Positions 35,804 through 44,554 are shown, numbered from the stretch's first letter. The stretch is 64,000 nt of DNA from Paraburkholderia sp. BL25I1N1 (GCF_003002025.1 NZ_PVZB01000008.1:1-64000), one strand, 5' to 3'. Numbers and translations are program-made. The notes: generated from the sequence alone by a model not told the origin.

Positions 35804-35819
35804 GTTTATGCGCATAAAC
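35804..35819. other. parS site 1 (complete palindrome)
   Basis: GTTTATGCGCATAAAC, a perfect 16-base palindrome, matching from memory the parS motif reported for the second chromosome of Burkholderia cenocepacia. It is the expected binding site of the ParB encoded at 37142. Confidence 0.85.
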
Positions 35820-36036
35820 CGTGCGACCGGCATTCTGCGATAGGCCACGTCTCAAGCTCCGCGTTCTCCAGTCGGGGCACGCCCGCCTATGAACGTCGCC
35901 GGAGCTGTGGGCGTGTCTGACGGCAGCTCTCAGGCAACTCGGCTCGGCGCTTGCTGACCGCGTCGGTGCTCTGAGCTACGAGGCCGGCGCGCTCTTGGGC
36001 AAACAGATCGTCAAAGCAGGGCCCTGCTGCGACGAC

Positions 36037-36050
36037 TTTATGCGCATAAA
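36037..36050. other. parS site 2 (14-base core)
   Basis: TTTATGCGCATAAA, the perfect 14-base core of the parS motif; both outer bases differ from site 1. Confidence 0.8.
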
Positions 36051-36336
36051 TCTTGAGGCCAATTCCGTCGGCCTATCACGCGTTCACCGCTGATGCGTAT
36101 CACACAACCAACCACCTCCGACTGCCAGATACAGCGTTCCGGACTGTCCACGCGCAAGCAGTTTGGCGCCGCGCCCACCAAACCCCTTGAGTCCGCTGAA
36201 CGTTTGAGCGGCTGTCAATCCGCAGCCAATCAGGATCACTGAAGCGCGCAACAAGCGCCGGTTTGGTCGGCCACTACGTCTCCCCTTAGTGGCCGTTGGC
36301 CACCCCAGCCGCGGCAGAGCGCCGCGCGACTTCCTT

Positions 36337-36352
36337 CTTTATGCGCATAAAC
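36337..36352. other. parS site 3
   Basis: CTTTATGCGCATAAAC, with one mismatch to the 16-base palindrome. It lies about 100 bases before parA, so ParB binding here could also repress the par promoter. Confidence 0.8.
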
Positions 36353-36453
36353 CTATCCCGAATGGCTAATCCTTCTCGTGTTTACACAAAAACGATTGAT
36401 ATACAAATTCATCCAGGTAAAATCCATCTGCGTCTAAAAAGAGGAGGTGAAGA

Positions 36454-37116
36454 TTGGCAGCGGAAATCATCGCGGTAACACAGCAAAAGGGCGGGGTCGG
36501 GAAGAGCACAATCGCGATGCACCTCGGCGCTGCGTTTCATGAGAAAGGCAAACGCGTCCTCGTCGTAGACGCAGACGGTCAAAACACGCTGATCCACTGG
36601 GCCAGTGCATCATCAGACGGCGACACCGGCATCCCCTTTCCCGTCGTCAACCTGTCCGAAGCAGGCAGCCAGATTCATCGGGAGATCAAGAAGTTCGTGT
36701 CTGACTACGACATCATCGTCGTCGACTGTCCGCCTTCTATCACCGAGAAAGTCTCCGGAGTCGTCCTTCTCGCCGCAAGCGTCGCGGTGATTCCGACCTC
36801 GTCGTCCCCCGCCGACTACTGGTCAAGTATCGGGTTGGTGAAACTCGTCCAGCAGGCTCAGGTCATGAACGAAGACCTGCGTGCGGTCTTCCTCCTCAAC
36901 AAGACCGAAGAAAAACGGATGCTGACGCGCGAACTGAAGCGCGCGTTGGAGGAGCTCGGATTCCCGTTGCTCAAGACACAGATCCCCACACGTGAGGCCT
37001 ACAAGCAGGCCATGGCGTTAGGGCAAACAGTGCTTCAGATGAATGATCGCGGCGCCAAACTGGCTGCCATCGAAGTACGGGCGTGCGCGAATGAGATCGC
37101 CGCCTTGCTCCCGTGA
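36454..37116 (+). CDS. parA: ParA-family partition ATPase
   Basis: A 220-residue deviant Walker ATPase: VTQQKGGVGKSTIAMHLG with the signature Lys, Walker A' region VLVVDADGQNT, and Walker B DIIVVDCPPS. It drives segregation of ParB-parS complexes along the nucleoid. The short form lacks the N-terminal helix-turn-helix of P1-type ParA. Translation starts at TTG, strongly supported by GAGGAGGTGA just upstream. It forms an operon with parB, with a parS site in the gap. Confidence 0.93.
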   Translation: MAAEIIAVTQQKGGVGKSTIAMHLGAAFHEKGKRVLVVDADGQNTLIHWASASSDGDTGIPFPVVNLSEAGSQIHREIKKFVSDYDIIVVDCPPSITEKVSGVVLLAASVAVIPTSSSPADYWSSIGLVKLVQQAQVMNEDLRAVFLLNKTEEKRMLTRELKRALEELGFPLLKTQIPTREAYKQAMALGQTVLQMNDRGAKLAAIEVRACANEIAALLP

Positions 37117-37118
37117 AA

Positions 37119-37132
37119 TTTATGCGCATAAA
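37119..37132. other. parS site 4, between parA and parB
   Basis: The 14-base core TTTATGCGCATAAA sits in the 25-base gap between the parA stop and the parB start, overlapping the parB translation-initiation region. Confidence 0.8.
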
Positions 37133-37141
37133 GGACCCTGA

Positions 37142-38200
37142 ATGAAACCCTCCCAATTCGCCAAAGGCTTTCAAGCACGTCCTGATTCAACCAGCAGCGA
37201 AAAGCGAACCGCCCTCGATCGACTGAACGCTATCGACGGCCTGGTCAAGAATGATCCGAAGAGTAGCGACGCGGTGAGACGCACCATCGCGCCAGTCATG
37301 CCGTCGCAGAGCGTTGCCGAAGTCGACGTCGCTGACGCCGCCAATGAATCGGCGGCCTATCGCACGTGGCGCAACGAGCACGGCTACCGACCGGGCCAGG
37401 TGATCGCTCTGCCGCTTAAGGCGATCAAGCCGAGCCCGTTCAATCCGCGGCACTTCTATCTGAAATCGTCGATTGCCGAACTCGCTGTCAATCTGGCGAA
37501 GCAGGGCCAGCAGCAGGCGATTCATGTCATCCCGGATTACGACAATCCCGGCACCTACTACGTCAGCGATGGCGGGCGGCGGGTACGGGCGCTGAAAGAA
37601 GCGAACAAGGAAACGGTGAAGGCGATCGTCATCGATCTGCCGATCGGTATCCAGAGTTACAAGCTTGGCTACGACCTCAACGTCCAGCGCGATTCGCAGA
37701 CGGTGTTCGACAACGCGGTTGTATGGAAACGCTTTCTCGACGACCGGCATTTCCAGAGTCAGAAGGAGCTTGCCGAACACCTCGGGCTAGACGAGTCGAC
37801 GGTTGCGGTCGCCTTGTCGATCGCCAAATTGCCTGAGGTCGTCATGCACGAGATGGTCGCGCGACCAGACCGCTTCGGCTCGAACATGGCGTATCAGGTG
37901 GGTCGTTATCACACCGCCCGCGGCGCCGACGCAACGCTACGCCTGATCAACAAGATCCTCTCGGACGACCTGAGTACACGGCAAGTTGCGGACATCGTCA
38001 AGGGAAGAGCGACCGCCCAGGAAAGCACCAAACCTGCGGGCCGTCAACGCTACGCTCAGCGTCTGGAAATCAAACTCGACGGCGTGTCTGTCGGCGATCT
38101 CAAATCGTATGGGGATGATCGAATCGAACTGCGCTTGAAGGGGCTCACGCGCGAAAAGCGCGACGACATACTTCGCCAGATTGAAAAGATGCTGAAGTAG
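37142..38200 (+). CDS. parB: ParB-family partition protein
   Basis: A 352-residue ParB. The N-terminal CTP-binding domain includes LPLKAIKPSPFNPRHFY and the GxRR motif in YVSDGGRRVRALKEA, followed by the LNVQRDSQT segment (equivalent of ENxQR). The central helix-turn-helix (QKELAEHLGLDESTVAVALSIAKLP) binds parS. The C-terminal 60 residues are the dimerisation part. It loads on the four parS palindromes nearby and works with ParA to segregate this replicon. Confidence 0.94.
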   Translation: MKPSQFAKGFQARPDSTSSEKRTALDRLNAIDGLVKNDPKSSDAVRRTIAPVMPSQSVAEVDVADAANESAAYRTWRNEHGYRPGQVIALPLKAIKPSPFNPRHFYLKSSIAELAVNLAKQGQQQAIHVIPDYDNPGTYYVSDGGRRVRALKEANKETVKAIVIDLPIGIQSYKLGYDLNVQRDSQTVFDNAVVWKRFLDDRHFQSQKELAEHLGLDESTVAVALSIAKLPEVVMHEMVARPDRFGSNMAYQVGRYHTARGADATLRLINKILSDDLSTRQVADIVKGRATAQESTKPAGRQRYAQRLEIKLDGVSVGDLKSYGDDRIELRLKGLTREKRDDILRQIEKMLK

Positions 38201-38255
38201 GAAAGACCGGTAGAGCGATGGGGCCGGCATCCGACAGCCGCGCCCCACTCAGTAA

Positions 38256-39605
38256 TTACGCCGCGCGCGATTGGCTCAGCGTGAAGGCAAGCAGATCACC
38301 ATCGGTAGGCTCGCCCCAGGTCTTGCGAGCCAGCCAATCGAAGAAAGCCGTTTCGACGATCTTCGAATCCAGCCCGCGACGACGCCAGTCGTCGCGCATG
38401 TGCGTGCCGAGTCCCGGCAATTCATCTTCTTCGAACGACTGCCGCGCGATATCCCGCTCGGACTCACCTTGTTCGTCGTACAACTCGCGCGCTTCCTTGC
38501 GGCGATACGCCGAATACTCTCCTAGCAGGCGCGCCTTGAGGTCGTCGGCCGGCGCGGCAACCGCAGCCTTGCCGCCAGTACCCGACGGCAGCGCTTCGAC
38601 CGGCGGCGCGTAACCTTTCTTCAACGCGTCCTTGAATAGTGCCGGCGCGCTGCGCACCGGCGGCAGCGACGTGCTGCGCATGCGTTGCTCGGTCATCTGG
38701 AGTGCGGCGCGAATGCGATTTTCTTCGCTGTCAGCGTAGAGCGTTTGCGCTTCTTTCAGCGGGATGCCGATCTTCACCATCCGGTCGACCAGCGTACTGT
38801 CGAACACGTTCGGATGTTCGTCGAGCGCGAGCATCGGCTGCTTGCGTTCGGTCACGCGGAACTGGATCTCGGCGACCCGCCGTCCTTCCCGGTGCTCGAT
38901 CAGTTCGACAAAGATGTTGGTGACGGCGTTGACCTCGGCAATGGCCGGCCGCAAGTAATCACGCTTGAAGTACTTGTATTCCCGCTTCGCTTCATCGCCC
39001 GCTTCCGTGTCCGGTGTGCCGGAGAGGATAGGGCGCCACCATTCCCACGTCTCGCGCATTGTCAAATGGCTCGGATTCGTCAGATAGCGCACGCAAATCT
39101 CGTACAGCGCGAGGCCCGCGCTGCTGCGCAGCTGGCTTTGGAACTGGAGACTCAGGCGAGCGTACTGAACCGGATCGAGCAGCTTTTTCTTGATCTTCGG
39201 CGCAAACGAGAACTCGACCCAGACACGGCGGGTGGTCGGGTCTTCGAGAATTTCCGCGTCGGCAATCAGCGTGGAAATACCCCATTTCCGGCCCGGCTTC
39301 TGACTGGACGTGCCCGTGCTCCATTCAACCTGCACCGACACCATGCGCCGCAAGTGCTCCTTGACGAGCGCGGTGTCGTTGGAATCAAACGCGGAGTTCG
39401 CGACGATGTCGGACAGCAAGGCCCGATACGTGTCGCCGGATTCGTCCGCTTGCTGAGCGACGGCGAGGAGCACGTTGAACAGCTTGCGGGTAAGGAGCGT
39501 GATTTTGCCGCTCTTGGGCTGAATCGCGATCGCCTCGACGGCTTTGCGCAACTCGGCCGAGCTCGGGCTGACTACGTCGGTCTTCTTCGCGCGCTTCGTG
39601 GCCAT
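38256..39605 (-). CDS. repA: Rep_3-type replication initiator protein
   Basis: A 449-residue initiator of the Rep_3 (RepB/RepE-like) superfamily with winged-helix domains. Recognisable parts are LTRKLFNVLLAVAQQ near residue 50, and YARLSLQFQSQLRSSAGLALYEICVRYL followed by the DNA-contact region TWEWWRPILSGTPDT...YKYFKRDYLRPAIAEVNAVTNI. About 150 charged residues at the C terminus extend beyond the usual plasmid length. The iteron field lies directly upstream, so Rep probably both starts replication and represses its own gene. Starts at 39638 and 39605 are both possible; neither has a good ribosome-binding site. Confidence 0.88.
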   Translation of the reverse strand: MATKRAKKTDVVSPSSAELRKAVEAIAIQPKSGKITLLTRKLFNVLLAVAQQADESGDTYRALLSDIVANSAFDSNDTALVKEHLRRMVSVQVEWSTGTSSQKPGRKWGISTLIADAEILEDPTTRRVWVEFSFAPKIKKKLLDPVQYARLSLQFQSQLRSSAGLALYEICVRYLTNPSHLTMRETWEWWRPILSGTPDTEAGDEAKREYKYFKRDYLRPAIAEVNAVTNIFVELIEHREGRRVAEIQFRVTERKQPMLALDEHPNVFDSTLVDRMVKIGIPLKEAQTLYADSEENRIRAALQMTEQRMRSTSLPPVRSAPALFKDALKKGYAPPVEALPSGTGGKAAVAAPADDLKARLLGEYSAYRRKEARELYDEQGESERDIARQSFEEDELPGLGTHMRDDWRRRGLDSKIVETAFFDWLARKTWGEPTDGDLLAFTLSQSRAA

Positions 39606-39723
39606 GCGTCGGGTCGAGGAGGGATTTGGCGAGAGCATACCGGCTGTGGTGATACGCGTCTATAGCGTGGATCTCACCGTTGCGGGTGAAGCGAGTTTAC
39701 GAGGCGCAACTCACCTCGAGCAA

Positions 39724-41308
39724 CTCCCGAAAACCTTCACCTCAGCCGTTTGGCACCAGGTTCGGGCCGTCCTTGCAGGTCGCGGGCCTGGCAATTTCGG
39801 ACCATTTCTGCTGCAAGCGCGAACGGGGGCCATTCGGTCCCGAATCTTCTCACCTCAAAAAAAATCTGGTGAATTTTGACGGGGCCGCTACGGACTGGGT
39901 CCTCGCACGGCCGATCAAACCGAGGAACAAGTTTTGAGCATCATTTCACTGGAGGACAGCGGCCGGCCGGCGCGATTGCGAGACGCCTGCGCGCGAACGG
40001 TCGAATCGATGCCACGGTAACGAGCAACCCCTCGTCGCATACGTGCGGCTCCAAGCCAAGAGCGTGCTAACACAGCTACAAGCCTTGCCCGCGCCCGTGG
40101 GACCGCTCCGTACACGGCTCCCGCGTAACCGCGACGCGGCCTACCAGCGTTCCCCTGCAGGCGTCGCGAGCCTTCCAACCACGTCTCCAGTCTGGTTCGA
40201 CCCCGCCTGGGTTTCATGCCTTGGTGCACGACGACTCGTGCAACGGCCTCAGACGATGTTCGAGCAAGGCGTCTTGAGCCAATAAATGGGTCGGTTCACT
40301 CCGCTCATAGCCCCTGAAAAACCTCACCTTAAGACTGGCGAAGCGCTCGGAACGACGCGGCTCTCAGACGTCTTGTGCTCCAAAAGCACCGAAAAACCGT
40401 CCCGAAAAACCTCACCATAGTGGCATCAGAGAGTGCCCCGTCACCTCAATTACGTGCCCCCGAAAAACCTCACCTTTGTGAATCACAACAATAATCCGCC
40501 ACGTTTTCAATGACTTAGGCGTGCCACTCCGGCACCATCGACCGCGACCACTCCCGGAAAACCTCACCTCAAGACCCATTTCAGAGGAATCAGCCATTTC
40601 CGCTCGCGACCGCCGCGGTCCTGAAAAATCTCACCGTTCGATTTCCGCGACCGTTAAATGCAAGTCACGTTGGCAGCGTCAGCAGGGCCTTTCCGGCCGA
40701 TAAAAGCCATTTTGGTCCCGTATCTCCTCACCTGAACGATCGTCTGGTTCCCAAACACCTCCTGAAAAACCTCACCTTTGACCCAGATCAGGTGCATTTC
40801 ACGAACGGCAGATCGCACAAAACCCGCCTCCCGAATTTCCTCACCTTTGGACCACGGCCATCGAGCCACTCATCGGCGCTGACCCCGACATTCATGACAA
40901 AAACCCGGCCCGCTCCCGAAAACTCTCACCTTGGGCATCGAAATGCACAGAAATAAGGCAAAAACGCCGCCTTATCCCGTAGAGCCTCACCTTCGGTTCG
41001 CGTTTTCTCCCGACTTGGCTCACCAATGGGGTTAACCAGCTCAAAATACAGCCCAAAACAGGGAGGCAATCACATCCCGAAAGCGCTCACCCTCGCCCAG
41101 GCCAAGCCTCAAACCGACTGTCGAGCACTGCCGGGCGATCCACGGCATTCAGGTCCTGCAAAACCTCACCTTTGGCTGTGCCGCACTTTTGGGGTGGTTC
41201 CTGAACCCGCTCACGTTCTGTCCCGGACCCGCTCACCAAGGCCCCCGAACCTCATCACTCGACATTCCCGCAAGACCTCACCACATCTCCCGCAAAGCTT
41301 CACCTTAC
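39724..41308 (+). repeat. Iteron field A of the replication origin (about 19 copies)
   Basis: About 19 imperfect copies of CTCCCGAAAAACCTCACCTT lie between the rep gene and the KfrA-like gene. They start near 39724, 39837, 40311, 40400, 40457, 40551, 40618, 40715, 40759, 40828, 40912, 40974, 41007, 41074, 41152, 41198, 41220, 41265 and 41287. All are on the plus strand. CTCACC is the most conserved part. Spacing becomes tight and close to multiples of 11 bases at the right end, next to the AT-rich core. The expected ligand is the Rep protein. Confidence 0.88.
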
Positions 41309-41691
41309 CGGGCTGAAGTCCTTGCCAGGTAAGGCTTTGCCGTGGCGTTAACGTTTTTAACATGGGTTCAAAGGTGTTTACTTTTATTACTCTCTAGAAT
41401 TCCCCCCGCGTGTCCTTCGGACAAAGTCTCAAACCCATGCAACCAACACGACGCGTGTCGTGAAACAGTGCGCGATCGTCGTAAAGGCTTTAAAAGCCCT
41501 TTCTTTACAAGAAGTTATTGGCTATTCTTCGTTTTGTTTCACGGAAAAAACCCGCTAGCACAAATCCGCCGCCTCACGTTTGGTAGCAAGACAGCCCTTT
41601 TCTCCATTCCGTACCCTCGACCAACAAATACGTAGCAAACAGTACGTAAATTGTTATGATTCATCCAATTTCGAGCGACATCGAGGCATAC
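41309..41691. other. AT-richer origin core between iterons and KfrA-like gene
   Basis: About 380 bases without a gene, noticeably AT-richer than the rest of the window (for example around 41345-41400 and 41495-41545). It starts with an interrupted inverted repeat (CTTACC ... GGTAAG, about 41302-41332). Placed beside the phased iterons, it is the best candidate for the DNA-unwinding element. It also holds the promoter of the KfrA-like gene. Confidence 0.6.
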
Positions 41692-42903
41692 ATGAATCTG
41701 GATCAGGAACGGCAATCCATTCGGGACGAGCTTGAAGTGCTGCGAGCCAACGGAGCGCGGCGGCAAGAACTTTCGCTGCACGCATGCAAACGGCTTTTTT
41801 TTGATCTGGGCATTCGCCCGTCCATGGCCGCGGTTCGTGATCTGACCCAGACCGGTAGCGCGAGCGACATTCCAAAGGACATCGACCACTTCTGGGAGCG
41901 CATCCGGAATGTGTCGCGTGTGAAAGTCGGCGCGGGTGCTATCCCGAAAGCACTTGAGGATCGTGCCGGCGAGTTGCTAGGTGCACTTTTTGAAGAAGCC
42001 GTCTCACATGCGCGCACTACACTCGACGACGAGCGCGAGGAAATTCGTGCGCAAGTCGCCGCCGCTGACCAGCGCGCTCGAGACGCGGAAATTCGCCAGC
42101 AAGCATCGGAAGACGCGATCAAGCGCAGCGAGTTGCGAGCCGAGGCGGCTTGGGAACGTGTTCGCGCGCTCGAGACTGAGCTGTCGAACGCGGCCACGCA
42201 CGGAAATGCTCATCAGGAAGGTTTACAGGCAACGGTGCGTCGGCTCGATCACGAAAACGAGGCGCTTCGTCAACGGCTCGACAACGAATTCGCGAACAAC
42301 GCGACGCTGAGAGACCGGATCGACGCATTGCACGTCGAATTGCGCCAAAGCACCGAGCACTATGCGCAGCAGATCAAGGACGCTGTCGCCGAAGCCGAGC
42401 GACGCGTCAAGCCGATGCTGGTCGAGCTTGACTCGTTGCGCAGCATGGCGGCCACTTACCAGTCGGGGGTGCGCGACGCGAGTCGCAAGGAATTTGAGTT
42501 TATTCAGCAGATCGCCGCGGCCAAGGCGCGCGGCGACCGGCTCGACGCCCAACTGCGCGAGCAATCCGATGAGGTAGATCGGCTCACCAAAGAAGTCGCC
42601 GTTTTGCGCGGTCAGCAAGGGATCGATCCGGCGATTGCGAATCTGCTCTGCTCGCTAGTCGAAGCCGGCCGCTTGACGGGCGACGAATTGAGGGCGATCG
42701 GCACGGCCGCGGATGGTCACGTCGCCCTTCCGCTGCGGTGCCCAAAATGTGAGGAAGGTGAGCCGGAACTGTCGCAAGTGAATCACCGCTTCGAGCTGCA
42801 ATGTCCGGAGTGCGATCACTCATCGGGCCTCGGCGAATCAAGGCTGGAGGCGGTTAGCCGGTTTCTGTCGAGCGATCCGATTGCCGAGTCGTCAGGGGTT
42901 TGA
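41692..42903 (+). CDS. KfrA-like coiled-coil DNA-binding protein with C-terminal zinc ribbon
   Basis: A 403-residue protein (415 if started at ATG 41656). Residues about 1-100 resemble the KfrA N-terminal DNA-binding domain (HACKRLFFDLGIRPSMAAVRDLTQTGSASDIPKDIDHFWERI). About 100-310 is a long coiled coil. The C terminus has a four-cysteine zinc ribbon (CPKCEEGEP ... CPECDHSS), which is unusual for KfrA. Plasmid KfrA proteins bind repeated sites and support stable inheritance. The ATG at 41692 has a GAGG site and is preferred. Confidence 0.82.
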   Translation: MNLDQERQSIRDELEVLRANGARRQELSLHACKRLFFDLGIRPSMAAVRDLTQTGSASDIPKDIDHFWERIRNVSRVKVGAGAIPKALEDRAGELLGALFEEAVSHARTTLDDEREEIRAQVAAADQRARDAEIRQQASEDAIKRSELRAEAAWERVRALETELSNAATHGNAHQEGLQATVRRLDHENEALRQRLDNEFANNATLRDRIDALHVELRQSTEHYAQQIKDAVAEAERRVKPMLVELDSLRSMAATYQSGVRDASRKEFEFIQQIAAAKARGDRLDAQLREQSDEVDRLTKEVAVLRGQQGIDPAIANLLCSLVEAGRLTGDELRAIGTAADGHVALPLRCPKCEEGEPELSQVNHRFELQCPECDHSSGLGESRLEAVSRFLSSDPIAESSGV

Positions 42904-42929
42904 CGCGGTGCACTAGCGGATAAATCGGC

Positions 42930-42974
42930 AAAGGTGAGGAAATTCGGGACTTGAAAGGTGAGGAATTTCAGGAC
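42930..42974 (-). repeat. Iteron cluster B (two inverted-orientation copies)
   Basis: Two copies of the origin motif in the opposite orientation, AAAGGTGAGGAAATTCGGGA and AAAGGTGAGGAATTTCAGGA, starting at 42930 and 42954 (24-base period). They fill the short gap between two convergent genes. The second overlaps the last codon and stop of the recombinase-like gene. Confidence 0.85.
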
Positions 42975-44050
42975 TCACCGACTCCCCTATTCCTCGTCAA
43001 ATGCCCGTCGCGTCTAGGTGCGGGTAAGGGCGTGACCGCTGGATCCGGAACGTCGGCGGCGGGAGAATCCTGCTGATCCATCCAGTTTTGCCAAGCTCGG
43101 TACAGACGGTTAGCCGACACCGCCTGAACAAAGCCCAGCCATTGGCCGACCAGTTCCGCCTCGACTCCACTTTCGAACAGATCCGCCGCGAACGTATTCC
43201 GCAATGTTTGCGGACTGGCACGCGACGCCCGCGACTCGGCGATCCCGGCTCCGTCGACCAAGGCATCGACCGCGCGCAGCATGGTGGCTTTATGCATGGG
43301 CCTTCCGGAAGGCGACGCGGGAAACACCAGATTGCCGGCCAGTTCCGAGAGCCGCCGTTCCACAAGCCACGCGTCGAGAATCGCCGCGGCGAACGGCGCG
43401 AGCCGAGTGCGCCGTGTGAGCATCGGGTTGGCTGACTCGATCGTCACCCAGGGCGTACCGGCGTTCACGCAACTAACCGTAAGCGCGGCGGCCTCGCCCG
43501 TCTTCAATCCGCCACCTAAAAACACCGCGATCAGAGCGCGGTCGCGCCGCTCCCTCCAACGTTGCGCTGCAGACAAATCCGGCAACGGCGAAAACAGATG
43601 CGCAATCAGCGTCGTTCTTTCCGCGTGACTGAGAAAGCCGGTCGGCTCGTTATCGCGTGCGTTGCGCCACGCTGCTTCGCCATCCTGAGCAATGAAGCGC
43701 GCCGGATTGGTCGAAGCGGATTCGATTTCGCGCACATGATCGAGCACTCGCTCGATCAGCCGCAAATACCGCACACGTTGAGTCTTTTTAACGTCGAGAC
43801 CAGCGACGAACTCGGCAATTGCATGAGCATCGACCGTGACGAGACTTTTCTGGCGCACGCTTAGCCATTCGAGAAAAAGCCCCCATTGCGCCTGATAGAC
43901 CTCAGCGGAGGAACGGCGGAAATGCTGCTTGGCAAGCCATGCGTCGAAAGCGATTTGCGGATCGCGACGCCAGTCTTCACGTTGCTGATCGAAGAGATCC
44001 GTGGACGGCGCCGGACGTGGGACCGAGTCGGTCAGGTGAGGAGGTGACAT
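42968..44050 (-). CDS. Tyrosine-recombinase-like protein with degenerate catalytic residues
   Basis: A 360-residue protein with the two-domain XerC/integrase layout. The N-terminal SAM-like core-binding domain (about 25-120) is followed by a catalytic-type domain (about 140-330). Aligned by eye to the family, the first catalytic Arg is Lys (GGGLKTGEAAAL), the His of HxLR is Gln (SPQTLRNTFA), the second Arg is kept, the LGH/W position is LGF, and a Tyr remains (ANRLY). It may bind DNA without recombining it. Its location beside the origin suggests a role in replicon maintenance. Confidence 0.78.
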   Translation of the reverse strand: MSPPHLTDSVPRPAPSTDLFDQQREDWRRDPQIAFDAWLAKQHFRRSSAEVYQAQWGLFLEWLSVRQKSLVTVDAHAIAEFVAGLDVKKTQRVRYLRLIERVLDHVREIESASTNPARFIAQDGEAAWRNARDNEPTGFLSHAERTTLIAHLFSPLPDLSAAQRWRERRDRALIAVFLGGGLKTGEAAALTVSCVNAGTPWVTIESANPMLTRRTRLAPFAAAILDAWLVERRLSELAGNLVFPASPSGRPMHKATMLRAVDALVDGAGIAESRASRASPQTLRNTFAADLFESGVEAELVGQWLGFVQAVSANRLYRAWQNWMDQQDSPAADVPDPAVTPLPAPRRDGHLTRNRGVGES

Positions 44051-44112
44051 GAGCTTTCTTTCTGTTAGTTGCACACATTGTAGGTGGCAACCGATGGAAA
44101 TGCAGCCGTCGG

Positions 44113-44511
44113 TCAGTCGCCCCAGGCGCGTGCATGTTTGAGAGGCGCGTTCTCCGACGACGGCTGCGCAGCGCGACGTGCCGCCTCCTCATAAGCACTG
44201 ACCGCGAAGGCGAACACCGCCGGCAGTGCCGTGGACGTACCGAAATCCACCGCCTCGTCCGTCTCGGGGTACGGCAGATCGGACGGCCGTTGAAAGAGGC
44301 CCAGCATCACTGCGTCGTGCCGGCTGGCAAAGCCGAGGTCAGCCAGCGCTTCGGCTTCAATGGCATGCAGCAGACGCCAGCTGAGCGGTACCTCCTGGAC
44401 GATGTAGCGCGCAGCGATATTGCGCACGATGCGTTCGAGATCGCGCGCCGCGGTTTGATAGCGCAGCGCGGCCAGAGCATGGTCGGTCGAGTCGGTTGTC
44501 AGGTTGTTCAT
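44113..44511 (-). CDS. DUF2471-like small protein under a LexA-like box
   Basis: A 132-residue soluble protein. The core (ALRYQTAARDLERIVRNIAARYIVQEVPLSWRLLHAIEAEALADLGFASRHDAVMLGLF...) resembles DUF2471 proteins found in Burkholderia; the assignment is from memory. A GGAG site lies seven bases before the ATG at 44511. The promoter just upstream overlaps a near-perfect LexA box, so expression is probably induced by DNA damage (inference). Function unknown. Confidence 0.75.
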   Translation of the reverse strand: MNNLTTDSTDHALAALRYQTAARDLERIVRNIAARYIVQEVPLSWRLLHAIEAEALADLGFASRHDAVMLGLFQRPSDLPYPETDEAVDFGTSTALPAVFAFAVSAYEEAARRAAQPSSENAPLKHARAWGD

Positions 44512-44534
44512 GATCGGCTCCAGTCGATACCCTG

Positions 44535-44554
44535 TACTGTACAAATATACAGTG
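44535..44554 (-). promoter_or_regulatory. LexA-like SOS box overlapping a promoter
   Basis: TACTGTACAAATATACAGTG contains CTGT-N8-ACAG, the full LexA consensus of gamma- and beta-proteobacteria. On the minus strand, a TTGCAT -35 and, 17 bases on, a TACAGT -10 overlap it. It lies 24 bases upstream of the DUF2471-like start, the right place for repression. Confidence 0.75.

Larger units (their letters stand above)
35351..36453. other. Large intergenic region left of parA, carrying three parS sites
   Basis: About 1.1 kb without a supported gene. Short open frames have no family resemblance. It contains three of the four parS palindromes and the parA promoter region, so it is probably a centromere-like partition region rather than coding DNA. 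Confidence 0.6.

Noticed and set aside
42968-44050. Active integrase marking a genomic island with attachment sites
   Set aside because: Catalytic residues are degenerate, no tRNA gene or flanking direct repeats were seen, and the gene sits in the origin block rather than at an island edge.
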